64,000 bases of DNA, from the NCBI GenBank assembly GCA_009699575.1, contig WLNY01000002.1, forward strand, positions 36,614 through 100,613, in the 5' to 3' direction. The position numbers and the translations under genes are program-made. Shown piece by piece: positions 24,526-35,767 of the stretch. The DNA comes from Actinomycetota bacterium. GTDB taxonomy: Bacteria > Actinomycetota > Actinomycetes > Nanopelagicales > Nanopelagicaceae. How positions within the stretch are numbered: position 1 is the first letter of the stretch; each line of letters begins with the position of its first letter. Below the pieces are notes generated by a model. The model did not search any database and had not been told where the DNA came from. It saw only the letters and a list, made by a program, of their open reading frames with translations.

Positions 24526-26276
24526 TAGAGCTCCTGTGAATCCCAGTCAGGCGCCATCTCGCGCGCGATCATGATTTCGTCATTCGAAGTTCCGGCAGCA
24601 ACCATTGGCCAGACCATTGCATCGCGATGTACTCGAAAATCCACTACGACTGGTTGGTCATTGATTGACATAGCCTTTTCAATTATTGAGTCAACATCTT
24701 CTGGTCGATCACAACTGAGACCTACGCAACCCATCGCATCAGCAAGTTTCGGGAAATCAGGAATTCGTTTTGATTCAAGGCTCGTATTTGAATATCGGCC
24801 CTCGTAGAAGAGAGTCTGCCACTGACGAACCATTCCTAGACTCTCATTATTGATGATGGCCACTTTAATAGGAATGTTATTGAGAGCACAGGTCACTAAT
24901 TCTTGATTCGTCATTTGGAAACATCCATCACCATCAATTGACCAGACTGTTGTATCCGGTGCGCCTACTTTTGCTCCCATCGCTGCAGGAACCGAATAAC
25001 CCATGGTGCCAAGTCCGCCTGAGTTGAGCCATGTGCGAGGCTTCTCATATGGAATGAATTGTGAGGCCCACATCTGGTGTTGTCCGACACCGGCAACGAA
25101 AATGCTATCTAAGCCAGATATTTTTCCAAGCTGTTGAATTACATACTGAGGAGAGATGGTTCCATCGGTTGGAATATCAAAGCCCAAAGGATATGTACTC
25201 TTCAAGTGATTGACCTGACGTAGCCATGTCGAAAGATCGGGCTGATTCTTTGACAATGCTGATCGCAAGGCTGGAATTAGCGCTGTAATTGTCGCCTTCA
25301 AATCTCCGACAATTGGAACATCTGCAAAGCGATTCTTACCAATTTCCGCAGGGTCGATATCGGCGTGAATTACTTTTGCATTGACTGCAAAGGATGAAAG
25401 TTTTCCAGTAACGCGATCATCAAAGCGCGCACCTAAAGTAATGAGCAAATCTGATTTTTGAAGAGCAGTCACTGCTGAAACAGTTCCGTGCATTCCTGGC
25501 ATTCCCATATGAAGTGGATGGCTTGCAGGAAAAGATCCAAGAGCCATCAGTGTTGTTACAACTGGAGCTCCTAATAATTCTGCCAGTTGCATAAGTTCAC
25601 GTGAAGCATTGGCCTTGATGACTCCCCCACCAACATAAAACACTGGACGATGTGATTGCGCAATTAACGCAGCCGCATCGGAAATTGATTGCGAATCTGG
25701 TTCAAGATGTGGATGGTAACCGGCGAGTGAAACAGTTGATGGCCAGTTAAAAGTTGTAGCACGTTGCAACGCATCTTTTGCAATATCAACAAGTACAGGT
25801 CCAGGGCGACCAGTATTTGCAATGTGAAATGCTTCAGCAATCGCACGTGGAATATCATCAGGATTTGTGATGAGGTAATTATGTTTTGTAAATGGCATTG
25901 TTATGCCACGAATATCGGCTTCTTGAAAGGCATCGGTTCCAATAGCTGCAGACGGAACCTGACCTGTTATCGCGACGAGTGGCACTGAGTCCATTGCTGC
26001 ATCAGCTAGCGGCGTAACAAGATTTGTCGCTCCTGGACCAGAAGTTGCAATACACACACCCGCACGTCCAGTTACTTGGGCATATCCAGTTGCTGCGTGG
26101 CCCGCTCCTTGTTCATGGCGAACAAGAATGTGACGAATTGTTGAATCGAAAATCGGATCATAAGCAGGAAGAATTGCGCCGCCTGGAATCCCAAACATGA
26201 CATCTACTCCGGCGGCTTCTAGTGATTTCACTAGGCTGGTCGCCCCATTCATTGCCGTGCCGTTAGGTGTGCTCAT
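24525..26276 (-). CDS. ilvB: acetolactate synthase large subunit
   Basis: ThDP enzyme: [34 protein letters not shown]; start chosen at MSTPNG with AGGAG upstream. Confidence 0.96.
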
Positions 26277-26332
26277 TTCTCCTACTCCTTTCATTCTCGT
26301 TTCTCGTCTTGGTGATAACTTCATGTGAAATG

Positions 26333-26360
26333 CAAAACCCCTCAGCGAAGACTGAGGGGT
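26333..26360 (-). terminator. attenuator terminator upstream of ilvB
   Basis: minus strand ACCCCTCAG-TCTTCG-CTGAGGGGGTTTT: 8 bp stem then T run, between leader peptide and ilvB. Confidence 0.85.
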
Positions 26361-26378
26361 AGCGCGCGATCGTGGTGC

Positions 26379-26420
26379 TTAGATCGCGCGCTTTTGGATC
26401 ACCACTAGTGATGTCATCAT
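26379..26420 (-). CDS. ilvB leader peptide MMTSLVVIQKRAI
   Basis: SD GGAGA (26431-26435), ATG, Leu-Val-Val-Ile run plus terminal Ile, stop inside the loop of a 10-bp hairpin followed by the terminator. Confidence 0.85.
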   Translation of the reverse strand: MMTSLVVIQKRAI

Positions 26421-26502
26421 GCGTATATTCTCCAATGACCGCGCCTTATCGTCAACCCCTGAGATATGAATCTCATATTTTGGTCGCAACACAACTCCGT
26501 AT

Positions 26503-28176
26503 TTAGTCGCAGACCGCGCCTTTTGAGGCGGAACCCACAAGTTTTGCGTACTTTGCCAAAACTCCTCGAGTGTACTTATGAGGAATTGGTTCAAAGTTTC
26601 GACGGCGCTCGGTTAATACAGCCTCGTCGACGAGGAGGTCAAGAGTTCGCGCACGTATGTCGATTCGAATTCGATCACCATCGCATACAAGTGCGATTGG
26701 CCCGCCATCGACTGCTTCTGGAGCTACATGCCCAACGCATAATCCTGTTGTGCCCCCAGAAAATCGTCCGTCGGTCAATAACAGAACTGATTTGCCAAGA
26801 CCAGCACCTTTGATTGCGCCCGTAATCATCAACATCTCGCGCATTCCCGGCCCACCTTTTGGTCCTTCGTAGCGAATTACAACTACATCGCCTGCCTGAA
26901 TGGTTCCATTTTCCAGTGCATCCATTGCGCCTTGCTCGCGTTCAAAAACACGTGCAGGTCCTTCAAATACATCTACACCGACTCCGGCTACTTTTGTCAC
27001 TGCTCCATCTGGGGCCAAAGTTCCGCCAAGAATTGTGATGCCACCACTTTTCGATAATGGTTTTGACACAGCATGCAAAATATCCCCATCAGCATCTGGT
27101 GGATTAATATTGGCCAAGTTTTCAGCCATAGTTTTTCCCGTAACAGTTAGCGTGTCACCATGGAGTAACCCTGCATCAAGCAGCGCGCGAAGAATGACTG
27201 GGACTCCTCCAACTTTATCCATATCGCTCATCACATACCGACCAAAAGGTTTGAGGTCGCCAAGCAATGGAACTTTGGAACCAATTCGATGGAAATCATC
27301 TAGTGTGAGATCTACACGAGCTTCGTGGGCAATAGCAAGTAGGTGCAGCACTGCATTAGTTGATCCACCGAGTGCCATTACTGCTGTGATTGCATTTTCA
27401 AATGCCGGTTTTGTTAAAATATCACTTGTTGTAATTCCTTGTTTAATAAGATTCACAACTGCAGCTCCTGCTTGCACTGAAAATGCATCCCGACGTCTAT
27501 CAACAGCCGGAGGCGCCGCAGAGCCTGGAAGTGAGAGCCCAATGGCTTCCCCAACTGTTGCCATTGTGTTTGCCGTATACATACCGCCACAGGCACCTTC
27601 ACCAGGGCAAATTGCGCGTTCTACTTTATCAAGTTGTTCCTTGGTAATGAGTCCTCGTGCGCATGCACCTACCGCTTCAAATGCATCAATAATCGTGACA
27701 TCTTTTCCATCCACCTGTCCTGGAAGTGTCGAACCTGCATATACAAAGACGCTCGCAACATCGATGCGCGCTGCAGCCATCATCATTCCAGGAAGAGACT
27801 TATCACACCCGGCAAATGTCACCATGCCATCAAGTCGTTCTGCTTGCATCACAGTTTCAACTGAGTCAGCAATGACTTCGCGAGAAACAAGTGAAAAGTG
27901 CATTCCTTCATGTCCCATTGAAATTCCATCAGAGACTGAAATTGTTCCAAATTGCATTGGGAAACCGCCGGCATCAATAACTCCTTGACGTGAAGCTTTT
28001 GCCAATCGATCCAGGGAAAGATTGCAGGGAGTTATTTCGTTCCATGAGGAGACAATGCCAATTTGAGGTTTAACCCAATCATCATCTCCCATACCCACCG
28101 CACGCAGCATTCCGCGCGCAGGTGCCCGCTCCATTCCATCAGTGACAAGGCCAGATCGCGGTTTCATATTAGGCAT
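26503..28176 (-). CDS. ilvD: dihydroxy-acid dehydratase
   Basis: [67 protein letters not shown]. Confidence 0.97.
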   Translation of the reverse strand: MPNMKPRSGLVTDGMERAPARGMLRAVGMGDDDWVKPQIGIVSSWNEITPCNLSLDRLAKASRQGVIDAGGFPMQFGTISVSDGISMGHEGMHFSLVSREVIADSVETVMQAERLDGMVTFAGCDKSLPGMMMAAARIDVASVFVYAGSTLPGQVDGKDVTIIDAFEAVGACARGLITKEQLDKVERAICPGEGACGGMYTANTMATVGEAIGLSLPGSAAPPAVDRRRDAFSVQAGAAVVNLIKQGITTSDILTKPAFENAITAVMALGGSTNAVLHLLAIAHEARVDLTLDDFHRIGSKVPLLGDLKPFGRYVMSDMDKVGGVPVILRALLDAGLLHGDTLTVTGKTMAENLANINPPDADGDILHAVSKPLSKSGGITILGGTLAPDGAVTKVAGVGVDVFEGPARVFEREQGAMDALENGTIQAGDVVVIRYEGPKGGPGMREMLMITGAIKGAGLGKSVLLLTDGRFSGGTTGLCVGHVAPEAVDGGPIALVCDGDRIRIDIRARTLDLLVDEAVLTERRRNFEPIPHKYTRGVLAKYAKLVGSASKGAVCD

Positions 28177-28211
28177 GACATAATCTTAAATGTAAGAGCG
28201 GCCCTTGTCGC
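28177..28211 (-). promoter_or_regulatory. putative leaderless promoter of ilvD
   Basis: GCGACA - 17 nt - TAAGAT - 6 nt - ATG (28176). Confidence 0.5.
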
Positions 28212-28262
28212 TTCACTTTGCCGCATTTCTCATATTTCACATTAATTCAGAGGAGTTTTTTC

Positions 28263-29726
28263 GTGTCTAAAAAGCTAGATCTAGATGGCCTGGACCCAAA
28301 CCGTTGGCGCACACTTTTTGTGGTCGCAATCTCACAATTGATGGTCGTTCTTGATAGTTCCATTGTCAATATCGCGATTCCTAGTGCAAAAATTGATTTG
28401 GGTATTTCTGATGCAAATCAACAATGGGTAATTACGGCGTACACATTGGCATTTGGCTCTCTCCTTCTACTCGGTGGTCGAGTTGGCGACTTCATGGGAC
28501 GCAAGAGAATTCTCATTATTGGTCTTCTTGGGTTTGCAGGAGCGTCAGCTCTCGGTGGAATAGCCTCAACTCAGTCGCTGCTATTCGCATCTCGCGCATT
28601 GCAAGGAGTTTTCGGAGCGCTACTCGCTCCAGCTGCATTAGCAATCATTAGCGTGACTTTTACAGTTCCAAAAGAGAGAGCAAAGGCATTTGGAGTTATC
28701 GGTGCTATTTCTGGTGGCGGAGCCGCTATCGGACTTATTCTCGGTGGAACGCTCACTGAATACTTCTCATGGCGTTGGTGCTTGGGAGTAAATGTTCCGA
28801 TTGCAATTATCGCGGCAAGCCTTGCGCTTAAATTTGTTCACGAGTCAAAAGCCGATGGAAATCGTACCTACGACATTCCAGGTGTCATTACTGCGACAGC
28901 TGGACTCTTCTCATTGACTTATGGATTTAATCAAGCAGCAACATCTGGCTGGAGCGATGGGCACACACTCACATTCCTAGGTGCAGCAGTAATACTTCTC
29001 ATCATTTTCGTTGTGATTGAAAAACGTGTAGCAAACCCACTTATGCCTCTTCGAGTTGTCACGGAGCGTAACCGTGGCGGTTCTTACTTAGGTTCACTGA
29101 TCGTAGGCGCTGGCCTCTTCTCTATGTTCTTATTCCTGGGTCTCTATCTTCAAACCGTACTTGGATATTCGCCATTGAAGTCTGGATTTGCCTTCTTGCC
29201 ATTTACTGCAGGCATCATCATTTTTGCTGGTGTTGCATCGCAATTACTGCCAAAGGTTGGACCAAAACCACTGATGGTCCCTGGTTTGGTTTTCGCTGGA
29301 ATCGGACTCTTGCTACTCACTCGAATCACTCCAGATACTGCGTATGCATCGCACGTATTGCCTGCTCTTTTGATTATGAGCAGTGGAATGGCGCTTGTAT
29401 TTATTCCACTGACTACAACCTCGCTACATGCTGTGGGAAATCATGACACTGGAGTTGCAAGTGCAATGATTAACACAAGCCAGCAAATCGGTGGATCACT
29501 CGGAACAGCGCTACTCAATACTGTTGCTGCAACAGCCACAACCACGTACATCGCAGCAAATCAAGCGCTAGGCGACACAGTGCAATTATTTGGAATAACT
29601 CATGGTTTCACTGTGGCATTTAAAGTCAGTGCGGCACTTTTATTTACAGGCGCCGTGGTGCTCTTCTTCTTCATCAATATAGGCAAAGAAGCAGTTGTTG
29701 AGAGTGAAGGCGTTGTCGTTCACTAA
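28263..29726 (+). CDS. MFS drug exporter, EmrB/QacA (DHA2) type
   Basis: LDSSIVNIAIPSAKIDLG, WVITAYTLAFGSLLLLGGRVGDFMGRKR; GTG start after GAGGAG. Confidence 0.9.
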   Translation: MSKKLDLDGLDPNRWRTLFVVAISQLMVVLDSSIVNIAIPSAKIDLGISDANQQWVITAYTLAFGSLLLLGGRVGDFMGRKRILIIGLLGFAGASALGGIASTQSLLFASRALQGVFGALLAPAALAIISVTFTVPKERAKAFGVIGAISGGGAAIGLILGGTLTEYFSWRWCLGVNVPIAIIAASLALKFVHESKADGNRTYDIPGVITATAGLFSLTYGFNQAATSGWSDGHTLTFLGAAVILLIIFVVIEKRVANPLMPLRVVTERNRGGSYLGSLIVGAGLFSMFLFLGLYLQTVLGYSPLKSGFAFLPFTAGIIIFAGVASQLLPKVGPKPLMVPGLVFAGIGLLLLTRITPDTAYASHVLPALLIMSSGMALVFIPLTTTSLHAVGNHDTGVASAMINTSQQIGGSLGTALLNTVAATATTTYIAANQALGDTVQLFGITHGFTVAFKVSAALLFTGAVVLFFFINIGKEAVVESEGVVVH

Positions 29727-29728
29727 AT

Positions 29729-31141
29729 TCATTTCGTATATGTAGGAACTAAAATTCCTAGATCTAAAGATTTCTCTATCCGCGCCATTGCTGAAATCAA
29801 AGTTGCTTCGTCGTTTTTTCGTGCAACGACGCCAAGTCCCACAGGAAGACCCTGGGTGACTCCCATTGGAACGCAGCCAATGGGAGTTCCGGCGATAGCC
29901 GGTGCCATAGTGATCCAACTCGCCTTGGAGAAATCATCTCCACCTCCGAGAGTGCTTTTCCATGCTGGTGAATATGACGCGCCAATGAGCACATCCACAT
30001 TTTCTAGGCCTTTGGACAAGATGCCTTGAGCCCAATCCACATTCTTTTTTCGAAGCTGCGCGTATTTTTCTCCTCGGCCACCGAGTGCGATTGCTTGATC
30101 AAAAAGTTCATGTTTAAAATGTTGCATCTCTATTTCCGGATTCTGTAAATTAAATTCCATGATTTGCTTCAATGAATTAAATGAACCGTTAGTACGCAGA
30201 GATAAATATGCGGCGAGATCATCGACAAGTTCATGAAGCAAAATTGCAAATTCATCCTGAGCAACCCAATCTTCCGGTTGCGCAATATCAATTTCAACAA
30301 GTGTTATCCCTGAAGAATTCAAAATAGTGAGCGCATCACTGAAGAGTGAATCAGTGCCCTCGTCCGAAGTAAGCCATGATGAGACAACGCCTATTCTTAT
30401 TTGACGATCTTCACGCGCGGCCTGAACTAATCCATTAGTTCCCATCATCACTTCAAGTAAAAGTGCCGCATCTTCAACAGTTCGGGCCATTGAACCTGGT
30501 GAATCCTGGCTGGCGCTAATTGGGATCACTCCATCGCGAGGTACCGTGCCCACGGTTGGCTTGATTCCCACACAGCCGTTTAGTGATGCTGGGCAAATTA
30601 TTGAGCCATCAGTCTCGCTACCCACGGCTAAAGGAACTAGACCTGCTGCAATTGCGGCACCTGAACCCGATGACGAACCACCTGCACTTCGTTCGTGCGA
30701 CCAAGGATTTGCAGTGAGTCCACCAACTGCAGACCACCCACTTGTCGATTGAGTGGAGCGAATATTGGCCCACTCTGAGAGATTGGTGGCACCAATGACA
30801 TTTGCACCTGCAGCGCGCAAGCGCGCAACTATCGACGAATCTCTCAGAACTGGAAATGGTGCAAGAGCTGCTGAGCCAGCAGTTGCTGGTAAACCAATTG
30901 CTTCAATATTGTCCTTGATCAGAACAGGTATCCCAGCAAGTGGCAGCCCGCTATTAACCCCAAGAGCAAAATCACGAGCTGCGAGATCGAGTGCAAGTAC
31001 TGAATTGAGTGCGTACCCAGATGAATCAACGTGGGAAATTCGCTCCAGTGAATTTTCTAGCAACTCAATAGGGGATGTAACGCCAGTTCGAATGTGTTCG
31101 ATCAAGTCTTGAGCAGAAGTGTAGGGATTGACGTGTGTCAT
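29729..31141 (-). CDS. amidase-signature family protein (GatA paralogue)
   Basis: [38 protein letters not shown]: Lys-Ser-Ser triad region. Confidence 0.88.
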   Translation of the reverse strand: MTHVNPYTSAQDLIEHIRTGVTSPIELLENSLERISHVDSSGYALNSVLALDLAARDFALGVNSGLPLAGIPVLIKDNIEAIGLPATAGSAALAPFPVLRDSSIVARLRAAGANVIGATNLSEWANIRSTQSTSGWSAVGGLTANPWSHERSAGGSSSGSGAAIAAGLVPLAVGSETDGSIICPASLNGCVGIKPTVGTVPRDGVIPISASQDSPGSMARTVEDAALLLEVMMGTNGLVQAAREDRQIRIGVVSSWLTSDEGTDSLFSDALTILNSSGITLVEIDIAQPEDWVAQDEFAILLHELVDDLAAYLSLRTNGSFNSLKQIMEFNLQNPEIEMQHFKHELFDQAIALGGRGEKYAQLRKKNVDWAQGILSKGLENVDVLIGASYSPAWKSTLGGGDDFSKASWITMAPAIAGTPIGCVPMGVTQGLPVGLGVVARKNDEATLISAMARIEKSLDLGILVPTYTK

Positions 31142-32640
31142 TGACCTAAATGCTTCAGAAGTAACTCACGTACACGCGCTGCATCAGCTTGCCCTTGGGT
31201 CTCTTTCATCACTGCACCAATGAGTGCACCTGCTGCAGGAAGGTGCCCTGCACGCACTTTCTCCGCTGTCTCAGGTTGAGCAGCACATGCAGATTCGATT
31301 GCCTTCATGAGAGCGACATCATCGTTGACAACTTTTATCCCACGCTGAGAAATAACCTGCGCTGGCGTACCTTCACCTGCAATCACTCCCTCAACAACTT
31401 GTCTGGCAAGTTTGTCAGTTAACTCTCCAGAATTAACTAACACAACGATTTCTGCAACATCGTTGGGAGTAATCGGAAGCTGCGCAATTGCAATCTCTTT
31501 TTCATTTGCAACTCTTGAAATTTCACCTAGCCACCATGATCGCGCTTTAGTGGGATCCGAGCCTAGAAGAACTGTCGCCTCAACAACATCGAGTACATCT
31601 GCATTAACCATTGCAGACATCTCTTTATCTGGAACCGACCACTGCTCTTGCAAGCGTTTGCGCCTAATAGAAGGACGCTCTGGAAGTGTTGCTCTAAGTT
31701 GTTCAATCCACAGTGCATCTGGCGCTACTGGAACTAAATCGGGTTCTGGAAAATAACGATAATCCTCTGCTTGCTCCTTGGATCGTCCAGAACGAGTCAG
31801 TCCCGTATCTTCCTGAAAGTGACGAGTTTCTTGTACAACGCGGTCGCCATTATTGAGACGTTCGGCATGACGAATCATTTCACCGCGAACGGCTCTTTCG
31901 ACCGAGCGAAGTGAGTTCACATTTTTTGTCTCACTTCGAGTACCCAATACATCAGAGCCAATTATGCGCAGTGAAACATTCGCATCGCATCTCAAGGAAC
32001 CTTGTTCCATTTTCACATCACTGACGCCAAGAGAACGCAAAATGTCACGGAGTTCTGCAACGTAGGCGCGAGCGACTTCTGGTGCATAACGTCCTGTGCC
32101 TGGAACAATTTTGGTAACAATTTCAACGAGTGGAATTCCCGCACGGTTGTAATCAAGAAGAGAATAATCTGCGCCATGAATACGACCTGTGGCTCCACCC
32201 ACATGGAGTGACTTTCCGGTGTCCTCTTCCATATGAACGCGTTCAACTTCAATACGAAATTTCTTTACACCTTCGTCTGTGTCAATTTCAACATCAACAA
32301 AACCATCAACGCAAATAGGTTCGTCGAATTGGGAAATTTGAAAGTTCTTTGGCATATCTGGATAGAAATAATTCTTACGAGCAAAGCGGCTAAAGGGTGC
32401 AATAGAACAATTAAGCGCTAATCCGATTAAAATGGTTGATTCGATAGCCTTTTCATTGACCGTTGGAAGCGCACCTGGCATTCCCAGACAAACAGGACAG
32501 GTCTGCGTATTTGGTTGGCCACCGAAAATAGTCGAACAACTACAAAACATTTTTGAATGAGTGTTGAGTTCTACGTGTACCTCAAGGCCAAGTACTGGTT
32601 CGTATTTTGCAACAACATCATCGTAGGTCAATGAACTCAT
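31138..32640 (-). CDS. gatB: Asp-tRNA(Asn)/Glu-tRNA(Gln) amidotransferase subunit B
   Basis: [42 protein letters not shown]; start at [10 protein letters not shown]. Confidence 0.97.
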   Translation of the reverse strand: MSSLTYDDVVAKYEPVLGLEVHVELNTHSKMFCSCSTIFGGQPNTQTCPVCLGMPGALPTVNEKAIESTILIGLALNCSIAPFSRFARKNYFYPDMPKNFQISQFDEPICVDGFVDVEIDTDEGVKKFRIEVERVHMEEDTGKSLHVGGATGRIHGADYSLLDYNRAGIPLVEIVTKIVPGTGRYAPEVARAYVAELRDILRSLGVSDVKMEQGSLRCDANVSLRIIGSDVLGTRSETKNVNSLRSVERAVRGEMIRHAERLNNGDRVVQETRHFQEDTGLTRSGRSKEQAEDYRYFPEPDLVPVAPDALWIEQLRATLPERPSIRRKRLQEQWSVPDKEMSAMVNADVLDVVEATVLLGSDPTKARSWWLGEISRVANEKEIAIAQLPITPNDVAEIVVLVNSGELTDKLARQVVEGVIAGEGTPAQVISQRGIKVVNDDVALMKAIESACAAQPETAEKVRAGHLPAAGALIGAVMKETQGQADAARVRELLLKHLGQ

Positions 32641-34133
32641 TGTGCGCCCCCCATAACTGGTGCCTGTGAAAGTAGAGGCGCGCCCCATTGAGCAAGGAGA
32701 GCAGCTTCCAGCGCCGCACCAACTAAGTACATGCGTTGATCCTGCATTGCTGGTGACATGATTTGAAAACCAACGGGCAGAGAATCCTCAGGAGCGAGTC
32801 CGCATGGCAAACTCATTCCACCAATACCAGCCATATTTACCGGGATCGTTGCGATGTCATTGAGATACATAGCAAGGGGGTCATTACTTTTTTCACCTAT
32901 TTTAAAAGCTGTCGTTGGACAAGTTGGTGACACGAGAACATCAGCGTGAGTAAACGCCTTCTCAAAATCCTGCGTAATCAGAGTGCGGACCTTTTGAGCA
33001 CTTCCATAATACGCATCGTAATAACCAGAAGAGAGTGCATAAGTACCTAAGATAATTCGTCGTTTTACTTCGCGGCCAAATCCGATATCTCGAGTCAGGT
33101 TCATGACAGATTCTGCCGATGCCCCACTCTCATCTCCCACTCGTAATCCATAACGCATTGCATCAAACCGAGCGAGATTGGAAGAACACTCACTTGGTGC
33201 GATTAAATAATATGCGGCAAGGGCATATTCAAAGTTTGGGCAAGACACTTCTACGATTTCAGCGCCAGCTTTAGCGAGAAGTTCAAGTGATTCTTCAAAG
33301 CGCGAACGTACTCCTGCTTGATATCCATCTCCGTTGAGTTCTTTGACAACGCCAATTTTCATACCTTTAACATCACCTGATTTAGCCGCTTGTACAACTG
33401 CAGGAACCGGGGCGTTAATACTCGTCGAATCTCGCGGATCGTGACCAGCGATTGCCTCGTGCAGCAGGGCTGTATCTAATACGGTGCGCGCGCACGGTCC
33501 TGCTTGATCAAGGCTTGAAGAAAATGCGATGAGCCCATATCTGGAAACTCCACCATACGTTGGTTTTACTCCAACCGTGCCGGTAACAGCTGCTGGTTGA
33601 CGAATCGATCCACCAGTATCGGTCCCAATTGCAAGAGGTGCTTCAAATGCTGCAAGTGCTGCAGCGGACCCGCCACCTGACCCACCAGGAATACGCGATA
33701 GGTCCCAAGGGTTATGGGTTGGTCCGTATGCTGAATTTTCAGTTGATGAACCCATTGCGAATTCATCCATATTAGTTTTACCTAATATAACAATTCCTGC
33801 ACTTTTTAAATTTGTAACCACAGTGGAGTCATAGGGTGGACGCCATCCTTCGAGCATCTTTGACCCAGCAGTTGTTGGAATTCCTTTTTGTGTCATCACA
33901 TCTTTAAGAGCTAAAGGGATGCCTGCAAGTGGTCCCAGTTTCTCACCGCGCGAACGCGCAGCATCGATTGAGGCAGCTTGCGCGAGTGCACCTTCTGCAT
34001 CAACGTGCAAGAATGCGTGAACGTCAGTGTCAACAGATGCAATTCGATTTAAATGTTGTTGAGTTAATTGCACTGAGGTTATTTCTCCGCCAGCAAGTGC
34101 TTGGGACATTTCATGGGCTGATTTTTTTATCAT
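32637..34133 (-). CDS. gatA: Asp-tRNA(Asn)/Glu-tRNA(Gln) amidotransferase subunit A
   Basis: amidase signature [32 protein letters not shown]. Confidence 0.97.
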   Translation of the reverse strand: MIKKSAHEMSQALAGGEITSVQLTQQHLNRIASVDTDVHAFLHVDAEGALAQAASIDAARSRGEKLGPLAGIPLALKDVMTQKGIPTTAGSKMLEGWRPPYDSTVVTNLKSAGIVILGKTNMDEFAMGSSTENSAYGPTHNPWDLSRIPGGSGGGSAAALAAFEAPLAIGTDTGGSIRQPAAVTGTVGVKPTYGGVSRYGLIAFSSSLDQAGPCARTVLDTALLHEAIAGHDPRDSTSINAPVPAVVQAAKSGDVKGMKIGVVKELNGDGYQAGVRSRFEESLELLAKAGAEIVEVSCPNFEYALAAYYLIAPSECSSNLARFDAMRYGLRVGDESGASAESVMNLTRDIGFGREVKRRIILGTYALSSGYYDAYYGSAQKVRTLITQDFEKAFTHADVLVSPTCPTTAFKIGEKSNDPLAMYLNDIATIPVNMAGIGGMSLPCGLAPEDSLPVGFQIMSPAMQDQRMYLVGAALEAALLAQWGAPLLSQAPVMGGAQ

Positions 34134-34429
34134 GCTTCTTCCCCTAAAATTTGTGGGACTTTGAAGCGATTTTCTTCACTGGCGGGAGCGCCAGAGAGAG
34201 CTTCCTCAGGGGTCAAGCTTGGAGCTACTACATCAGGGCGGAAAACATTTCGAAGCGGTAGCGGGTGCGACGTCGGAGCAACATCGGCAGTTGCAACTTC
34301 TTGTACGCGAGCCACAGCATTTAAAATGACATCAAATTCTGAAGCGAGATTGACCAATTCTTCATCAGTCATCTCAATGCGGGCTAGGCGGGCCAGGTGC
34401 GCGACATCATCACGCGAAAGTGAACTCAT
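34130..34429 (-). CDS. gatC: Asp-tRNA(Asn)/Glu-tRNA(Gln) amidotransferase subunit C
   Basis: [28 protein letters not shown]; 4 bp overlap with gatA. Confidence 0.95.
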   Translation of the reverse strand: MSSLSRDDVAHLARLARIEMTDEELVNLASEFDVILNAVARVQEVATADVAPTSHPLPLRNVFRPDVVAPSLTPEEALSGAPASEENRFKVPQILGEEA

Positions 34430-34435
34430 TGGGTG

Positions 34436-34464
34436 AGTGTAATAGGTGGAGCCTTACTTGCGAA
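34436..34464 (-). promoter_or_regulatory. putative leaderless promoter of gatC
   Basis: TTCGCA - 17 nt - TACACT - 6 nt - ATG (34429); no SD visible. Confidence 0.45.
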
Positions 34465-35722
34465 TTTGGCCACTTCCCGTGACGATCCAGGTGGACGTTG
34501 TCATCGCTTCTAGACCCATTGGACCTCTGGCATGTAATTTTTGATTGGAAATACCTATTTCAGCGCCAAATCCCATCTGCTCGCCATCGGTAAATCGTGT
34601 CGATGTATTAATCATGATTGCCGCACAATCAGCCATTGCCACAAATCTATTTATTGCATCCTGTGATTCACTAATGATTGCTTCGGTGTGATTGGTGCCG
34701 TATTTTGCAATGTGTTCGGCCGCGGCGTCCACACTTGGCACAATGCCTACATTCATTTCAAGAACTCCGTATTCGGTGCACCAATCTTGCTCAGTAACAG
34801 CAATTGAAGGTATCTCGAGAAAATCTGCATATTTCTTTGAGGTCCCATCACAATGGAGAACTACACCAGCATCTCGCAATGCGCTTAACGCTGCTGGAAG
34901 AAATTTCTCAGCAACCGCTTCATGAACCAACAGCGTCTCTGCTGCATTGCACACACTTGGGCGATGTGTTTTTGAATTAATAAGAATTGGAAGTGCTATG
35001 TCAAGGTTGGCATACTCGTCGACGTAAACATGGCAGACACCTGCGCCAGTTTCAATTGTTGGCACAGTCGCCTCATCGACCACCATGCGGATCAGGGCCG
35101 CGCTCCCCCGAGGAATTACTAAATCTACTAATCCTCGTGCGTGAAGGAGGGCTTTAACACTTTCACGATCCTCTGAGGAAACAAGTTGAATGACATCAGG
35201 TGAAATGGTGGTTGTAGCAAGGGCCTCTCTCATCACTCGGACAAGAATTTCATTTGTTGACGCAGCGCTCGATGAACCGCGCAGTAGTGCCGCATTTCCC
35301 GAAGCAAGCAAAATCACTGCCGCATCAACAGTCACATTAGGCCTTGCCTCGTACACCATTCCCACTACGCCAAATGGAACTGAAATTTGTTTAAGATGAA
35401 GTCCATTTGGCAGAGTTGACTCACGCAAAGTATTCCCAAGAGGACTAGGTAGTGCAGCAACTTGTCGTGCACCATCTGCAATAGAAAGCACTCGTTCGTG
35501 ATTGAGAAGCAACCGATCGAGAGTTTGAGGATGCATAGATTCTGACTTGCCTCTACTTATATCAATCTCATTGGCAGCAATAATTTCGGAAGCTCGGTCC
35601 TCGATGGCCTGGGCAATATCAAAGAGAGCAGATGTGCGCTCTTGAGAAGTTGCTGTGGTCAATGTGCGCGAAGCAGTACGTGCCGTTTTTGCCAATGCAG
35701 CAACAATCGAAGTGGCATCCAT
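34454..35722 (-). CDS. proA: glutamate-5-semialdehyde dehydrogenase
   Basis: YEARPNVTVDAAVILLASGNAALLRG; VCNAAETLLVH. Confidence 0.97.
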   Translation of the reverse strand: MDATSIVAALAKTARTASRTLTTATSQERTSALFDIAQAIEDRASEIIAANEIDISRGKSESMHPQTLDRLLLNHERVLSIADGARQVAALPSPLGNTLRESTLPNGLHLKQISVPFGVVGMVYEARPNVTVDAAVILLASGNAALLRGSSSAASTNEILVRVMREALATTTISPDVIQLVSSEDRESVKALLHARGLVDLVIPRGSAALIRMVVDEATVPTIETGAGVCHVYVDEYANLDIALPILINSKTHRPSVCNAAETLLVHEAVAEKFLPAALSALRDAGVVLHCDGTSKKYADFLEIPSIAVTEQDWCTEYGVLEMNVGIVPSVDAAAEHIAKYGTNHTEAIISESQDAINRFVAMADCAAIMINTSTRFTDGEQMGFGAEIGISNQKLHARGPMGLEAMTTSTWIVTGSGQIRK

Positions 35723-35767
35723 AAGGAGAAGGGTATCTCGAAGTACCCTGTGGCTGTGTCTACATTA

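Noticed and set aside
26379-26594. 71-aa minus-strand ORF at the ilvD-ilvB junction
   Set aside because: Most of it overlaps the ilvD 3' end; only the last 13 codons with their own SD make sense, as the leader peptide
26900-27988. 362-aa plus-strand ORF
   Set aside because: Lies antisense within ilvD, which has unmistakable catalytic motifs; the translation has no recognisable domain and looks like a shadow frame
32629-32642. CAATGA-AC-TCATTG palindrome at the gatB start
   Set aside because: Short, two-nt centre, and explained by the overlapping gatA/gatB coding sequence
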